Positions 51,418-60,297 of a DNA stretch of 64,000 nt are shown piece after piece. Position 1 is the first letter of the stretch; every line of letters begins with the position of its first letter. This stretch comes from JACVRW01 sp034664085. GTDB lineage: Bacteria; Actinomycetota; Thermoleophilia; Solirubrobacterales; Thermoleophilaceae. Both the position numbers and the translations under genes were made by a program. The stretch covers positions 22,865 through 86,864 of the forward strand of contig JAXDII010000075.1 of assembly GCA_034664085.1 (NCBI GenBank), written 5' to 3'. The notes beneath the pieces were generated by a model, which worked only from the letters and a program-made list of their open reading frames with translations, was not told the DNA's origin and made no database searches.

Positions 51418-54400
51418 TTACTGGCGCGCCACGGCTATCAGCAAGGGCCTTCCCTCGATCTCGGCGCGCGTGCCGCCGCCGTCCGCGCCGTCGTAGAGGA
51501 CCGAGGTGGCGAGCGTCTCGCCGGCCACGTAGTCCTCGTGGTCGCGCGTCGCCTGCAGCAGCTCGTCGTCGCCGCCGAGCGTCAGCTCGATGCGGTCCTC
51601 CACGTTCAGCCCGGCGGTCTTGCGTGCACCCTGCACCGCGTGCACGACCTCGCGCGCCAGGCCCTCCCGGCGCAGCGGCTCGTCCAGCTCGAGGTTGAGC
51701 GCCACCGCGTGGGTGCCGGAGCGCTCCACCTGGTAGCCGTCCAGCGGCTGGAGCACGATCTGGACGTCGTCCGGCCCGATCTCGTGCTCCTGGCCGTCGA
51801 CGTTGATGCCCGCGCGCCCGCCGGCGCGCAGGCGCGCCGGGTCGAGCGCCTCGACCGCCGCGGCCACCTGCGGCATGTGCTTGCCGAAGCGCGGCCCGAG
51901 CGCCCGGTAGTTCGGCTTCAGCTCGAAGCGCCCGAGCTCCTCGGCCTCTGACACGTACCGCGTCGACTTGACGTTGAGCTCCTCGGTGAGCAGGCCCTGG
52001 AGGCGCTCGATCGCCTCGCGCTCCCGGTCGGCGGCCACCACCACCGCCTCGCGCAGCGGCTGGCGTATCTTCAGCTTGGCGTGCGCCCGCGCGGCGCGGC
52101 CCAGCTCGACCGCGTCGCGGACGACCTGCATCTCCCACTCGAGCTGCTGGTCGCGCGGGCCGGGCTCGGGGAAGTCGCACAGGTGCACCGACGGCTCGCT
52201 GCCGTCGAGGTTCTCGTAGATGGCGTCGGCCACGAACGGGGTCAGCGGCGCGAGCAGCTTCGTCACCGTGACCAGGCATCCGTGCAGGACCGCGAATGCC
52301 GCGGGGTCGCCGTCCCAGAAGCGCCGCCGCGAGAGCCGCACGTACCAGTTCGAGAGATCGTCGACGAACTCGGCGACCGCCCGTCCCGCGAAGGTCGTGT
52401 CGTAGTCCTCCATGCGCTCGGTCACGCGCTCGACCGTCGCGGCGAGGCGGGACTCGATCCAGCGGTCGAGGTCGTTGCGCTCGTCGCCCGAGCCGCCGAC
52501 CTCCTCGATCCCGTTGGCGTTCGCGTAGAGGACGTAGAACGCGTACGTGTTCCAGAGCGGCTTGAGGAACTGGCGGACCGACTCGCCGACCGTCTCGAGC
52601 GAGAAGCGGTAGCCGTCCCAGGGCTGCTTCGAGGTGAAGTAGTACCAGCGGAAGGCGTCCGCCCCGTGGGTGTCGAGCACCTCCCACGGGATCACCACGT
52701 TGCCCTTCGACTTGGACATCTTCTGCCCGTCGGGATCGAGGATCAGGCCGAGGCACAGGCATGTCTTGTAGGAGGCCCGGCCGAACAGCATCACCGAGAC
52801 CGCGAGCATCGAGTAGAACCAGCCGCGCGTCTGGTCGAGCGCCTCGCAGATGTAGTCGGCGGGGAAGTTGCGCTCGAACTCCTCCTCGTTCTCGAACGGC
52901 GCGTGCCACTGCGCGAACGGCATGCAGCCCGAGTCCCACCACACGTCGATCAGGTCGGCCACGCGGTGCATGTCCCCGCCGCAGTGCTCGCAGGTCAGCA
53001 CGACCTCGTCCACGTAGGGCCGGTGGACGTCGTCGGGCGGCGTCCCGCCGCGCTCGCGGATCTCCTCGAGCGAGCCGATGCAGACGATGTGCTCCGGGTC
53101 GGCGTCGCAGCGCCAGACCGGCAGCGGCGTGCCCCAGTAGCGCTCGCGCGACAGCGCCCAGTCCACGTTGTTCTCCAGCCACTTGCCGAAGCGCCCGTGC
53201 TTGATGTGCTCGGGGTACCACTGGATCGTCTCGTTGGCGGCGAGCAGCTCGTCCTTCACCGCGGTGGTGCGCACGTACCAGTTGGTCTTGGCGTAGTAGA
53301 TCAGGGGCGTGTCGCAGCGCCAGCAGTGCGGGTAGGCGTGCTCGTACTCGTCGGCGCGGAAGAGCCGCCCCGACTCCCGCAGCGCCTCGACGATAGGCGC
53401 GTCGGCGTCGCGCACGTACATGCCGGCGAACGGGCCGGTGGTGTCGTCGAAGGTGCCGTCGGGGCGCACCGGATTCTGGATCGTCAGGCCGTTCTCGGTG
53501 GCCAGCCGGAAGTCGTCCTCTCCGAACGCCGCGCCGGTGTGCACGACGCCGGTGCCGTCCTCGACCGAGACGAAGTCGCCGGCGAGCACCGTATGGCCCT
53601 TCTCGCCGTAGCCGCTGACGTACGGGAAGGGCGGCTCGTAGCGCAGGCCCAGCAGTTCGGAGCCTGGGATGCGCTGCTCGATCTGGGCGTCCGGGCCGAG
53701 CACCCGCTCGACCAGCGGCTCGGCGAGGATCAGCCTGTCGTCGCCGAGGCGGGCGCGCGCGTAGGTGACATCGGGGTCGACGGCGATCGCGGCGTGCGGC
53801 ACGAGCGTCCATGGCATCGTCGTCCAGGCCAGCAGCGCGACGTCCGGCTCGTCGAGCAGCGGGAAGCGCACGAACACGCTCGGGTCGACGACGTCCCGGT
53901 AGCCCAGCGCGACCTCGTGCGAGGAGAGCCCGGTGCCGCAGCGCGTGCAGTAGGGCACGACCTTGTGGCCCTCGACCAGCAGCCCCTTCTCCCAGACCTG
54001 CTTGAGCGACCACCAGACCGACTCGACGTAGGTGTCGTCGAGCGTGAAGTAGGCGTCCTCGGTGTCGATCCAGAAGCCGATCCGCTGGGTGAGCGCGTTC
54101 CACTCGTCGATGTAGCGCAGCACCGACTCGCGGCACTTCGCGTTGAACTCGGCGACGCCGTAGCGCTCGATGTCCTCCTTGGACGTGAAGCCGAGCTCCT
54201 TCTCGATCTCGAGCTCGACCGGCAGGCCGTGGCAGTCCCAGCCGCCCTTGCGCGGGACCATGTGGCCGCGCATCGTCTTGTAGCGCGGGAACACGTCCTT
54301 GAAGACGCGCGACAGCACGTGGTGCGAGCCGGGCCGGCCGTTGGCGGTGGGCGGGCCCTCGTAGAAGACGAAGCGCGGCGACCCCTCGCGGCGGCGGATC

Positions 54401-54498
54401 GACTCGTGGAACACGTCGCGCTCGCGCCAGCGCTCGAGGACCTGGTGCTCGAGCTCGGGGAAGGACTGGGCGGAGTCGACGGGTGCGTAGCGGGCCAC
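51418..54498 (-). CDS. ileS: isoleucyl-tRNA synthetase, type 2, with swapped GSHH signature
   Basis: 1026 aa class Ia aminoacyl-tRNA synthetase charging tRNA-Ile. The Rossmann signature normally HxGH reads GSHH (G57-S58-H59-H60, in TANGRPGSHHVLSR). KMSKS is intact at 593-597. The CP1 editing region and an anticodon-binding C-terminal domain are present, and the length and TANG context fit the eukaryote-like IleRS2 group. Published work links the GXHH swap in IleRS2 to very high mupirocin resistance. GTG start, ten bases after TAGAAT, so no leader or T-box is expected. Confidence 0.93.
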   Translation of the reverse strand: MARYAPVDSAQSFPELEHQVLERWRERDVFHESIRRREGSPRFVFYEGPPTANGRPGSHHVLSRVFKDVFPRYKTMRGHMVPRKGGWDCHGLPVELEIEKELGFTSKEDIERYGVAEFNAKCRESVLRYIDEWNALTQRIGFWIDTEDAYFTLDDTYVESVWWSLKQVWEKGLLVEGHKVVPYCTRCGTGLSSHEVALGYRDVVDPSVFVRFPLLDEPDVALLAWTTMPWTLVPHAAIAVDPDVTYARARLGDDRLILAEPLVERVLGPDAQIEQRIPGSELLGLRYEPPFPYVSGYGEKGHTVLAGDFVSVEDGTGVVHTGAAFGEDDFRLATENGLTIQNPVRPDGTFDDTTGPFAGMYVRDADAPIVEALRESGRLFRADEYEHAYPHCWRCDTPLIYYAKTNWYVRTTAVKDELLAANETIQWYPEHIKHGRFGKWLENNVDWALSRERYWGTPLPVWRCDADPEHIVCIGSLEEIRERGGTPPDDVHRPYVDEVVLTCEHCGGDMHRVADLIDVWWDSGCMPFAQWHAPFENEEEFERNFPADYICEALDQTRGWFYSMLAVSVMLFGRASYKTCLCLGLILDPDGQKMSKSKGNVVIPWEVLDTHGADAFRWYYFTSKQPWDGYRFSLETVGESVRQFLKPLWNTYAFYVLYANANGIEEVGGSGDERNDLDRWIESRLAATVERVTERMEDYDTTFAGRAVAEFVDDLSNWYVRLSRRRFWDGDPAAFAVLHGCLVTVTKLLAPLTPFVADAIYENLDGSEPSVHLCDFPEPGPRDQQLEWEMQVVRDAVELGRAARAHAKLKIRQPLREAVVVAADREREAIERLQGLLTEELNVKSTRYVSEAEELGRFELKPNYRALGPRFGKHMPQVAAAVEALDPARLRAGGRAGINVDGQEHEIGPDDVQIVLQPLDGYQVERSGTHAVALNLELDEPLRREGLAREVVHAVQGARKTAGLNVEDRIELTLGGDDELLQATRDHEDYVAGETLATSVLYDGADGGGTRAEIEGRPLLIAVARQ

Positions 54499-54686
54499 GA
54501 GTTCGTCGATTCTAGGCGCGACGTGCTAAGACTCCGGGGGAATCGCCGAATCGCGTCCGGCACCCGGCCGGAGGCGAGCGGGGGACCCAGGTAGTTCGGG
54601 GCTAATCGGCCAAGGCCGGCGCGCCAACCCTTTCCAGCGCGAGCCCGACAGCTAACCCCGTAGGCCGTTGGAAAGAGGGGATAGCT

Positions 54687-55139
54687 TTGCGCCGCCTCCC
54701 GGTCTCCCTCCTGACCGGTGCTCTCGTTTTCGCCGCCCTTGTCGCAACCGCCGGTCCCGCCGTGGCCAACGCCCCGCGGGACGCGATCGACCAGCTCAAC
54801 CAGATTCGCCGTGCCCACGGCCTGGCCGAGCTGCGCCCGTCGATTTCGCTGCACCGCTCGTCCACCCGCTACGCCCATCAGATGATGAGCCATGGCTACT
54901 TCGGCCACTCATCGCGCATCGCCGTCGGCAGCCAGTTCGGCCAAGCCGGCGAGACGCTCGCGCTGCACTCGGGCTGGAGCGCCCAGCCGCGCCAGACCAT
55001 CTCCCAGTGGATGAACTCCCCCGGCCACCGCGCCGTGCTGCTCTCGTCGCGCTTCCGCTGGGTCGGGATGGGCCTCGCCCGCGGCAACAGCGGCTCGGGC
55101 CCGGTGACGGTCTGGGTAGCCCACGTGGGGGCGCGCTAG
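54687..55139 (+). CDS. secreted CAP-domain protein, short form
   Basis: 150 aa. A signal peptide (about 1-28, ending PAVANA) is followed by a compact CAP domain with LNQIRRAHGL, HGYFGHSS, GETLAL and MNSPGHRAVLL. It is a paralogue of the protein at 30358 but lacks its longer C-terminus. TTG start six bases after GAGGGG. Confidence 0.85.
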   Translation: MRRLPVSLLTGALVFAALVATAGPAVANAPRDAIDQLNQIRRAHGLAELRPSISLHRSSTRYAHQMMSHGYFGHSSRIAVGSQFGQAGETLALHSGWSAQPRQTISQWMNSPGHRAVLLSSRFRWVGMGLARGNSGSGPVTVWVAHVGAR

Positions 55140-55148
55140 AGAGGCCGC

Positions 55149-55580
55149 TCAGGCCGCGAGCTTGCGACAGAGCTCGGCGAAGGAGCGCTTCTCGCCTTCG
55201 TCAAGCGCCCCGAACGCGCGCGTCACGCGGTCGGAGTGCTCCGGGAAGAGCCGTTCGACGAGCTCGTGGCCCGAAGTGGTGAGGTCCACCACGACGACGC
55301 GCCGGTCGCCGCGGTCGCGCCGGCGCCGGACCAGGCCGCGCTCCTGGAGCGTGGCCGTCACCTCGGTGGCGTTTGCCTTCGACCAGCCGAGCCGGCGGCG
55401 CAGGGTCCGCAGCTCGAGCGTGCCGCCCGCCGTAGTGAGCACGACGAGGACGGAGAAGCCAGCGGCCGAGACACCCTCGCGGCCCAGCTCGGAGGCGAGC
55501 CGACGGCGCACAGCCGCCTCGGCGCGCAGCAGCGCCTGCAACGCACGGTGTGCGAGCGGATCGCCGAGCTCGAGCGGCAT
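55149..55580 (-). CDS. MarR-family transcriptional regulator
   Basis: 143 aa winged-helix regulator: GFSVLVVLTTAGGTLELRTLRRRLGWSKA (in part) is the HTH and ERGLVRRRRDRGDRRVVVVDLT the wing. MarR dimers usually repress neighbouring genes until a ligand binds. TACATT nine bases before the ATG suggests a leaderless mRNA. The regulated gene is not obvious. Confidence 0.88.
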   Translation of the reverse strand: MPLELGDPLAHRALQALLRAEAAVRRRLASELGREGVSAAGFSVLVVLTTAGGTLELRTLRRRLGWSKANATEVTATLQERGLVRRRRDRGDRRVVVVDLTTSGHELVERLFPEHSDRVTRAFGALDEGEKRSFAELCRKLAA

Positions 55581-55601
55581 CCCGGCAGGAATGTAAGAGC
55601 T

Positions 55602-55628
55602 CGCCCGGACGGCGAAGCCATCCGGGCG
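55602..55628 (-). terminator. hairpin after the MerR-family gene
   Basis: CGCCCGGA (55602-55609) and TCCGGGCG (55621-55628) with an 11-base loop, eight bases past the MerR stop and just upstream of the MarR promoter. The following minus-strand sequence is AGCTCTTACATT, only modestly U-rich. Confidence 0.5.
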
Positions 55629-55636
55629 CTGTTGGG

Positions 55637-56551
55637 CTAACCGGCCCGGCGGGTGTTCGCCAGGGCCACTCGGCCGGCTGTGGCCTCGTCGGCCACTTCG
55701 GCCGCCACGGGGGCCTGCTCCAGCCGGCCGCTGTCCACGTAGCCCTTGAGCCGCTCGACGGCCTCGATCGGCGCGGCGCCCAGCGACGGGATGCCGTGGT
55801 CGCCCGTGACCGGCATCGCCTCGCGGTACTCGAACACCGGCGCGGCGGAGCCGACCTGGCGCACGGTGTACACCAGCCGCCCGACGATCTCCAGGGTCGC
55901 CTCCCCGCCGCAGAAGACGAACGCGGTGGGGTCGATTGCCCGGATCGCGCGAACGACGCGCTCGGGGGGAAGGTCGAAAGCCAGCAGCAGCGTCCGAAAG
56001 CCGGCACGGCGCAGGCCCAGCTCGAGCGCCTGCACGTGCAGGGACTCGAGGTCGAGGCGCGGGCTCGAGTCGAACAGCAGGACGCCCTGCGAGCGGCTCG
56101 CGGGCGGGGTCACGCGGCGGGAGGCGTACAGCCAGCCGGTCGCCCAGCGGAAGGCCAGCTCGCGCTCGGCCTCGCGGGTGTCGCGGTCGCTGGCCAGCTC
56201 GAGCGCCGGCAGCAGCACCTCCTCGACGCTGCGCTCGATCGAGCGCACGGCGAGGCTCTCCTCCATCACGCGGTCGGCGACGCCCTCGTCGAAGTGGTCC
56301 CACGCGTCCAGCAGGCGGCTGGGCGTGCTCGGGCCCTCGCCGCGCTGGCGGGCGAGCTCGATCGCCGAAGAGATGTTGTGGGTCTCGAGCAGTGCGCGGC
56401 GCAGCGACTCCAGCTCGGCCAGGTCGTACTGGCGGTGGCCGCCCTGGGTACGGCGCGGCTTGGGGTAGCTGAACCGGCGCTCCCAGCTGCGCAGCGTGTT
56501 GGGGCTCACCCCCAGCAGTTCCGCCGCCGCATTCGTCCTGATACCGCTCAC
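55637..56551 (-). CDS. MerR-family regulator with degenerate B12-binding-like domain
   Basis: 304 aa. The N-terminal MerR helix-turn-helix (about 1-70, GIRTNAAAELLGVSPNTLRSWE) is followed by a helical module (about 75-170) and a Rossmann-like domain (about 175-265) as in the light-sensing CarH/MlrA group. The cobalamin-ligating DxHxxG motif is absent at the expected place (LLFDSSPRLDLESLH), so B12 photosensing is unlikely. GTG 56551 is chosen for its GGAGG site. Confidence 0.82.
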   Translation of the reverse strand: MSGIRTNAAAELLGVSPNTLRSWERRFSYPKPRRTQGGHRQYDLAELESLRRALLETHNISSAIELARQRGEGPSTPSRLLDAWDHFDEGVADRVMEESLAVRSIERSVEEVLLPALELASDRDTREAERELAFRWATGWLYASRRVTPPASRSQGVLLFDSSPRLDLESLHVQALELGLRRAGFRTLLLAFDLPPERVVRAIRAIDPTAFVFCGGEATLEIVGRLVYTVRQVGSAAPVFEYREAMPVTGDHGIPSLGAAPIEAVERLKGYVDSGRLEQAPVAAEVADEATAGRVALANTRRAG

Positions 56552-56744
56552 GTCGCCTCCATCCCGTGTGAAGCGCAGTAGCTGTGCGCCATTGCTACGC
56601 AAGTCGCCCCCTCTCAACGAGGACGCGCTGCGCTCTTGCACAGGTTTTCGGCGTTAGGCCAAACATCTTGAGGGAGGCTTTGTCCCGGCTGGACGGATGT
56701 TGCGCAACCCGTGCAGTGGTTCTTGCACCGATCCGGCGCCGGTG

Positions 56745-57260
56745 CTAGTGCCTGCCGAAGCCGGTGGGCTCGACCGTCACGAGGGCCGCGCGCGGCGGCC
56801 CACAGGTCGCAATCCGGGCGGCGAGCGTGCCGATCCGGCGGTGTTCATCCGACAGGAGGCGGAGCGGCAGAACCACGGGCTCGCCCGGTCGCAGCGCGGC
56901 CAGCGCGGCGTGGCGTCCGAGCTGGACCTCGCCCAGCGGGCAGCTGACCAGCTCCAGCAGGTCGGCCCCGAGGACCTCGTCCTGCTTGCCGAAGATTCGC
57001 TCGGCGGCCTCGCTGATCGCGCTGACCCTGAGCTCGTGCGTGCAGATCAGGAATGCCGCGTCCTCGCCGGGCACGACGCCGTTGCGGCAGGTGAGCACGA
57101 CCCCCATGCCGCAGTGGTCGCACACGCGTCGGCGCGCCTGGAGGTGGGCGCGGAGGTCCTCCTCCGGAGCGTGCCCGCAGCGCGAGCAGAAACGCACGGA
57201 TTCCGGCACGTCCGCAGCGGTCGGAGGAGCAATGGGGTCGATGTGAGTGAGGGCAGCCAC
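56745..57260 (-). CDS. zinc-ribbon plus PAS-like domain protein
   Basis: 171 aa. Residues about 20-60 carry CSRCGH, CDHCGMG and a further C, a four- to five-cysteine zinc ribbon. The remainder (about 60-165) is PAS-like (FLICTHELRVSAISEAAERIFGK). No output domain is present, so it could act as a redox or ligand-sensing adaptor. GTG start. Genes of this layout are not familiar to me outside related actinobacteria. Confidence 0.65.
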   Translation of the reverse strand: MAALTHIDPIAPPTAADVPESVRFCSRCGHAPEEDLRAHLQARRRVCDHCGMGVVLTCRNGVVPGEDAAFLICTHELRVSAISEAAERIFGKQDEVLGADLLELVSCPLGEVQLGRHAALAALRPGEPVVLPLRLLSDEHRRIGTLAARIATCGPPRAALVTVEPTGFGRH

Positions 57261-57390
57261 GCATCGCGATCAGAACATGGAAATCGACGGCGTGCGGGGC
57301 TCGATCGGCCACTGCACGGCTTCGCGGCCGGACCCGGTGCGAAGTGCGGGGCCGATAGCCTCCGGCGCGGAAAATCGACGAAGGAGCAGG

Positions 57391-58689
57391 ATGCAGGAGC
57401 TGTGGGGCCCGGAGACGGGCAAGGCAATCGAGAACTTCCCGGTGTCGGGCGAGCCCGTGCCGGCGCCAGTGGTGCACTGGCTCGGCCGCATCAAGGCCGC
57501 CGCGGCACGGGTCAACGCCGAGCTGGGCCTGCTCGATCCCGAGGTGGCCGAGCGCATCGCGCGGGCCGCCGACGAGGTCGCCAACGGCGACCACGACGCC
57601 CAGTTCCCGATCGACGTCTTCCAGACCGGCTCCGGCACCTCGTCGAACATGAACGCCAACGAGGTGATCGCGAACCTCGCGGGCGACGGGGCGCACCCGA
57701 ACGACCACGTGAACATGGGGCAGTCGTCGAACGACGTGTTCCCGTCGGCGGTCCACCTGGCCGCGGTCGACTCGGTGCAGTCTGACCTGCTGCCGGCGCT
57801 CGAGCGCCTGGCCGGGTCCTTCCAGCGCAAGGCCGACGAGTGGGCCGACGTGGTCAAGGCGGGCCGGACCCACATGATGGACGCCGTGCCGGTGACGCTC
57901 GGCCAGGAGTTCGGCGGCTACGCGGCGCAGATCACGCTTGGGCGCGACCGCGTGCGCGACGCGCTCGGGCGCGCAGCCGAGATTCCGCTCGGCGGCACGG
58001 CGACCGGCACCGGGCTCAACACCCACCCGGAGTTCGCCGAGCGCGTGCGCGAGCACCTCGGACTGGGCGATGCGCCGCGCGACCGCTTCGAGGCGCAGGC
58101 CAACCGCGATTCCCTGGTCGAGCTGCACGGGGCGCTCAAGGTGGTCGCCGTGTCGCTGACGAAGATCGCCAACGACCTGGTTCTGATGGGCTCGGGTCCG
58201 CGCACCGGCCTCGCCGAGCTCCAGCTCCCCGAGCTGCAGAAGGGCTCCTCGATCATGCCGGGCAAGGTCAACCCGGTCATTCCCGAGGTCGTGCTCCAGG
58301 TCGCCGCCCAGGTGATCGGCAACGACATGGCGGTGACCGTGGCCGGCACCCAGGGCGCGTTCGAGCTGAACGTGCGCGTGCCGATGATCGCCCGCAACCT
58401 GTTCGAGTCGATCCGCATCCTCACGTCGGCGAGCCAGATGCTGTCCGAGAAGTGCGTGGACGGCCTCCAGGCGAACGAGGAGGTGCTGCGCCGGCACGCG
58501 GAGTCGACGCCGGCGATCGCCACCGCGCTCAACCCGCACATCGGCTACGACCGGGCGACCGAGATCGTCAACGAGGCCGTCGCGTCGGAGCGCACGATCC
58601 GCGAGGTCGCGCTGGAGAAGGGCGTGGACGCGGAGACGCTCGACAAGGCGCTCGACCTGCGCGCGATGGCGCGCGGCTCGAAGACCTAG
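57391..58689 (+). CDS. fumC: class II fumarate hydratase FumC
   Basis: 432 aa iron-independent fumarase (TCA cycle). TGSGTSSNMNANEVI, GQSSNDVFPSA, the substrate-site AGRTHMMDAVPVTLGQE and the signature GSSIMPGKVNP are all present. RBS AAGGAG seven bases before the ATG. It begins with MQELWGPET, slightly shorter than E. coli FumC. Its stop shares CTAG with the convergent peptidase. Confidence 0.94.
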   Translation: MQELWGPETGKAIENFPVSGEPVPAPVVHWLGRIKAAAARVNAELGLLDPEVAERIARAADEVANGDHDAQFPIDVFQTGSGTSSNMNANEVIANLAGDGAHPNDHVNMGQSSNDVFPSAVHLAAVDSVQSDLLPALERLAGSFQRKADEWADVVKAGRTHMMDAVPVTLGQEFGGYAAQITLGRDRVRDALGRAAEIPLGGTATGTGLNTHPEFAERVREHLGLGDAPRDRFEAQANRDSLVELHGALKVVAVSLTKIANDLVLMGSGPRTGLAELQLPELQKGSSIMPGKVNPVIPEVVLQVAAQVIGNDMAVTVAGTQGAFELNVRVPMIARNLFESIRILTSASQMLSEKCVDGLQANEEVLRRHAESTPAIATALNPHIGYDRATEIVNEAVASERTIREVALEKGVDAETLDKALDLRAMARGSKT

Positions 58690-59681
58690 CCGGCCCTGCA
58701 GTCGTCCTCGAGCGCGGTGCGGTAGGCCGGCGGGTCCGCGCAGCGCAGCCGTGCCTCGGCGCCGCCGCTGCCGGCGCGCGCCGCGGTGCCCGCGAGCAGG
58801 TACGGGAGCGGGTCGATCGGGACGTTGTTGAGCCGGACCTCCCAGTGCAGGTGCGGTCCCGTGGAGTGCCCGGTCGAGCCCACCAGGCCGAGGCGCGTGC
58901 CGCCCTCGACCTGCTCGCCGACCGAGGACGTGACCTGCGAGAGGTGCGCGTACCAGGTGGTGTAGCCGAGCCGGTGCTGGACGACGACCAGGTTGCCGTA
59001 GCCGCCGGTGTTCCAGCCCGCGAACACGACGGTGCCGACGCCGGCCGCCTGCACGGGCGTGCCGGTCCACACCGGGAAGTCGAGGCCCGAATGGCGGCGG
59101 TTGCCCTCGCGCGGCGCGCCGAAGCGGTCGCCGATCGGTCCGCCCACGGGGCGGTAGAAGCGCACCGGGCCCTCGGGCGCGGAGCTGGTGGGGCCGCTCG
59201 AGCGGCCGCGCAGCGCGTTGATCGTGGCGGAGCCGGCGAGGCCGTCGACCCCCAGGCCGGCGGAGCGCTGGAACGCCGTCACGGCGGAGTACGTGCCCGG
59301 GCCGAAGTCGCCGTCCACGCCGGGCCGGTAGCCGCGGCGCTGCAGCATGAACTGGAGCGCGGCCACGTCCCAGCCGCGCTGGCCGCTCTTCATCACGCGC
59401 GACCCGAGGCTGGGCCGCCCGCGGCGGCCGAGTGCGCGCCGGGTCTGCGGACCCGCCACGCCGTCGACGATCAGGCTGCGGCGGCGCTGGAACGACCGAA
59501 CGCCGCGCTTGGTGAAGGGACCCTTGACCCCGTCCACGGAGACCGGGTAGAGACCCATTGACTTGAGTGCTGCCTGAAGCGCGGCCACGTTTGCGCTGCT
59601 CGCAGCTGCCTGCTGGCCCAGGCCCAACGACAACGTCAATGCGATCATGACCACGCCGGCGAGGTGCCCGACGTAACGCAT
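58686..59681 (-). CDS. secreted M23 (LytM) peptidase with two peptidoglycan-binding repeats
   Basis: 331 aa. A signal peptide (about 1-28) is followed by two PG_binding_1 repeats (about 33-85 and 103-157) and an Arg/Ser/Pro linker. The LytM domain has zinc ligands H197 and D201 (HSGLDF) and H277/H279 (GPHLHW). It would cleave or regulate cleavage of peptidoglycan cross-bridges in the wall. A short Cys-containing tail follows the catalytic domain. Confidence 0.93.
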   Translation of the reverse strand: MRYVGHLAGVVMIALTLSLGLGQQAAASSANVAALQAALKSMGLYPVSVDGVKGPFTKRGVRSFQRRRSLIVDGVAGPQTRRALGRRGRPSLGSRVMKSGQRGWDVAALQFMLQRRGYRPGVDGDFGPGTYSAVTAFQRSAGLGVDGLAGSATINALRGRSSGPTSSAPEGPVRFYRPVGGPIGDRFGAPREGNRRHSGLDFPVWTGTPVQAAGVGTVVFAGWNTGGYGNLVVVQHRLGYTTWYAHLSQVTSSVGEQVEGGTRLGLVGSTGHSTGPHLHWEVRLNNVPIDPLPYLLAGTAARAGSGGAEARLRCADPPAYRTALEDDCRAG

Positions 59682-59761
59682 ACCTCAACTGTCGGGGCCT
59701 CCCCCCAGCGGTCCAAGCCCCGCAAGCGATCCTGCAGGCCGGACCCGGGTATGCCTTTGGG

Positions 59762-60286
59762 GTGCGGCAGCTGAGCACCCTCGACGCGCAGTTCCTCGGG
59801 GTCGAGTCATCGCGGACGTTCAGCCACGTGTCGGTGCTCGGGATCTACGACCCGTCCACGGCGCCGGGGGGAACGCTGACGGTGCGGGACCTGCGCCGGC
59901 GGGTGGCCGAGCGCCTCGAGCTGCTGCCGCCGTTTCGCTGGCGGCTCGTCGAGGTGCCGCTCGGCCTGGACCTGCCGTACTGGATCGAGGACCCGGACTT
60001 CGACCTCGACTTCCACATCCGCGAGACCGCGGTCCCGCCGCCCGGCGACGATCCGCAGATCGCCGAGACGGTCGCGCGGATCGCCTCCCGGCCGCTCGAC
60101 CGGTCCCGGCCGCTGTGGGAGCTGTACCTCGTCCACGGACTGAGCGGGGGCAGGGTCGACCTGCTGACGAAGATCCACATCACGGTGCTCAGCTACCGCG
60201 ACCAGGTCGAGGACACCTGGTCGATGATGGACGGCATCCACGCGGCGCTGGACGAGCTCGAGAAGGCGGTGCGGGCGGGCGAGTAG
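59762..60286 (+). pseudogene. internally deleted wax ester synthase/DGAT remnant
   Basis: 174 aa reading frame. Residues 1-139 match the N-terminus of WS/DGAT acyltransferases (QLSTLDAQFLGVE, SRPLDRSRPLWELYLVHGL, LLTKIH). Directly after KIH the frame continues with ITVLSYRDQVEDTWSMMDG, which looks like the extreme C-terminus of the same family. The catalytic HHxxxDG and about 270-300 residues are missing, the join lying near 60176-60185. The frame stays open, so a short protein may still be made. Family members are normally about 450-480 aa. Confidence 0.7.
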
Positions 60287-60297
60287 CGTTTTTGCCG

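Noticed and set aside
54499..54686. T-box riboswitch upstream of ileS
   Set aside because: No T-box sequence or specifier stem is seen, and the -10-like TAGAAT ten bases from the start implies no leader.
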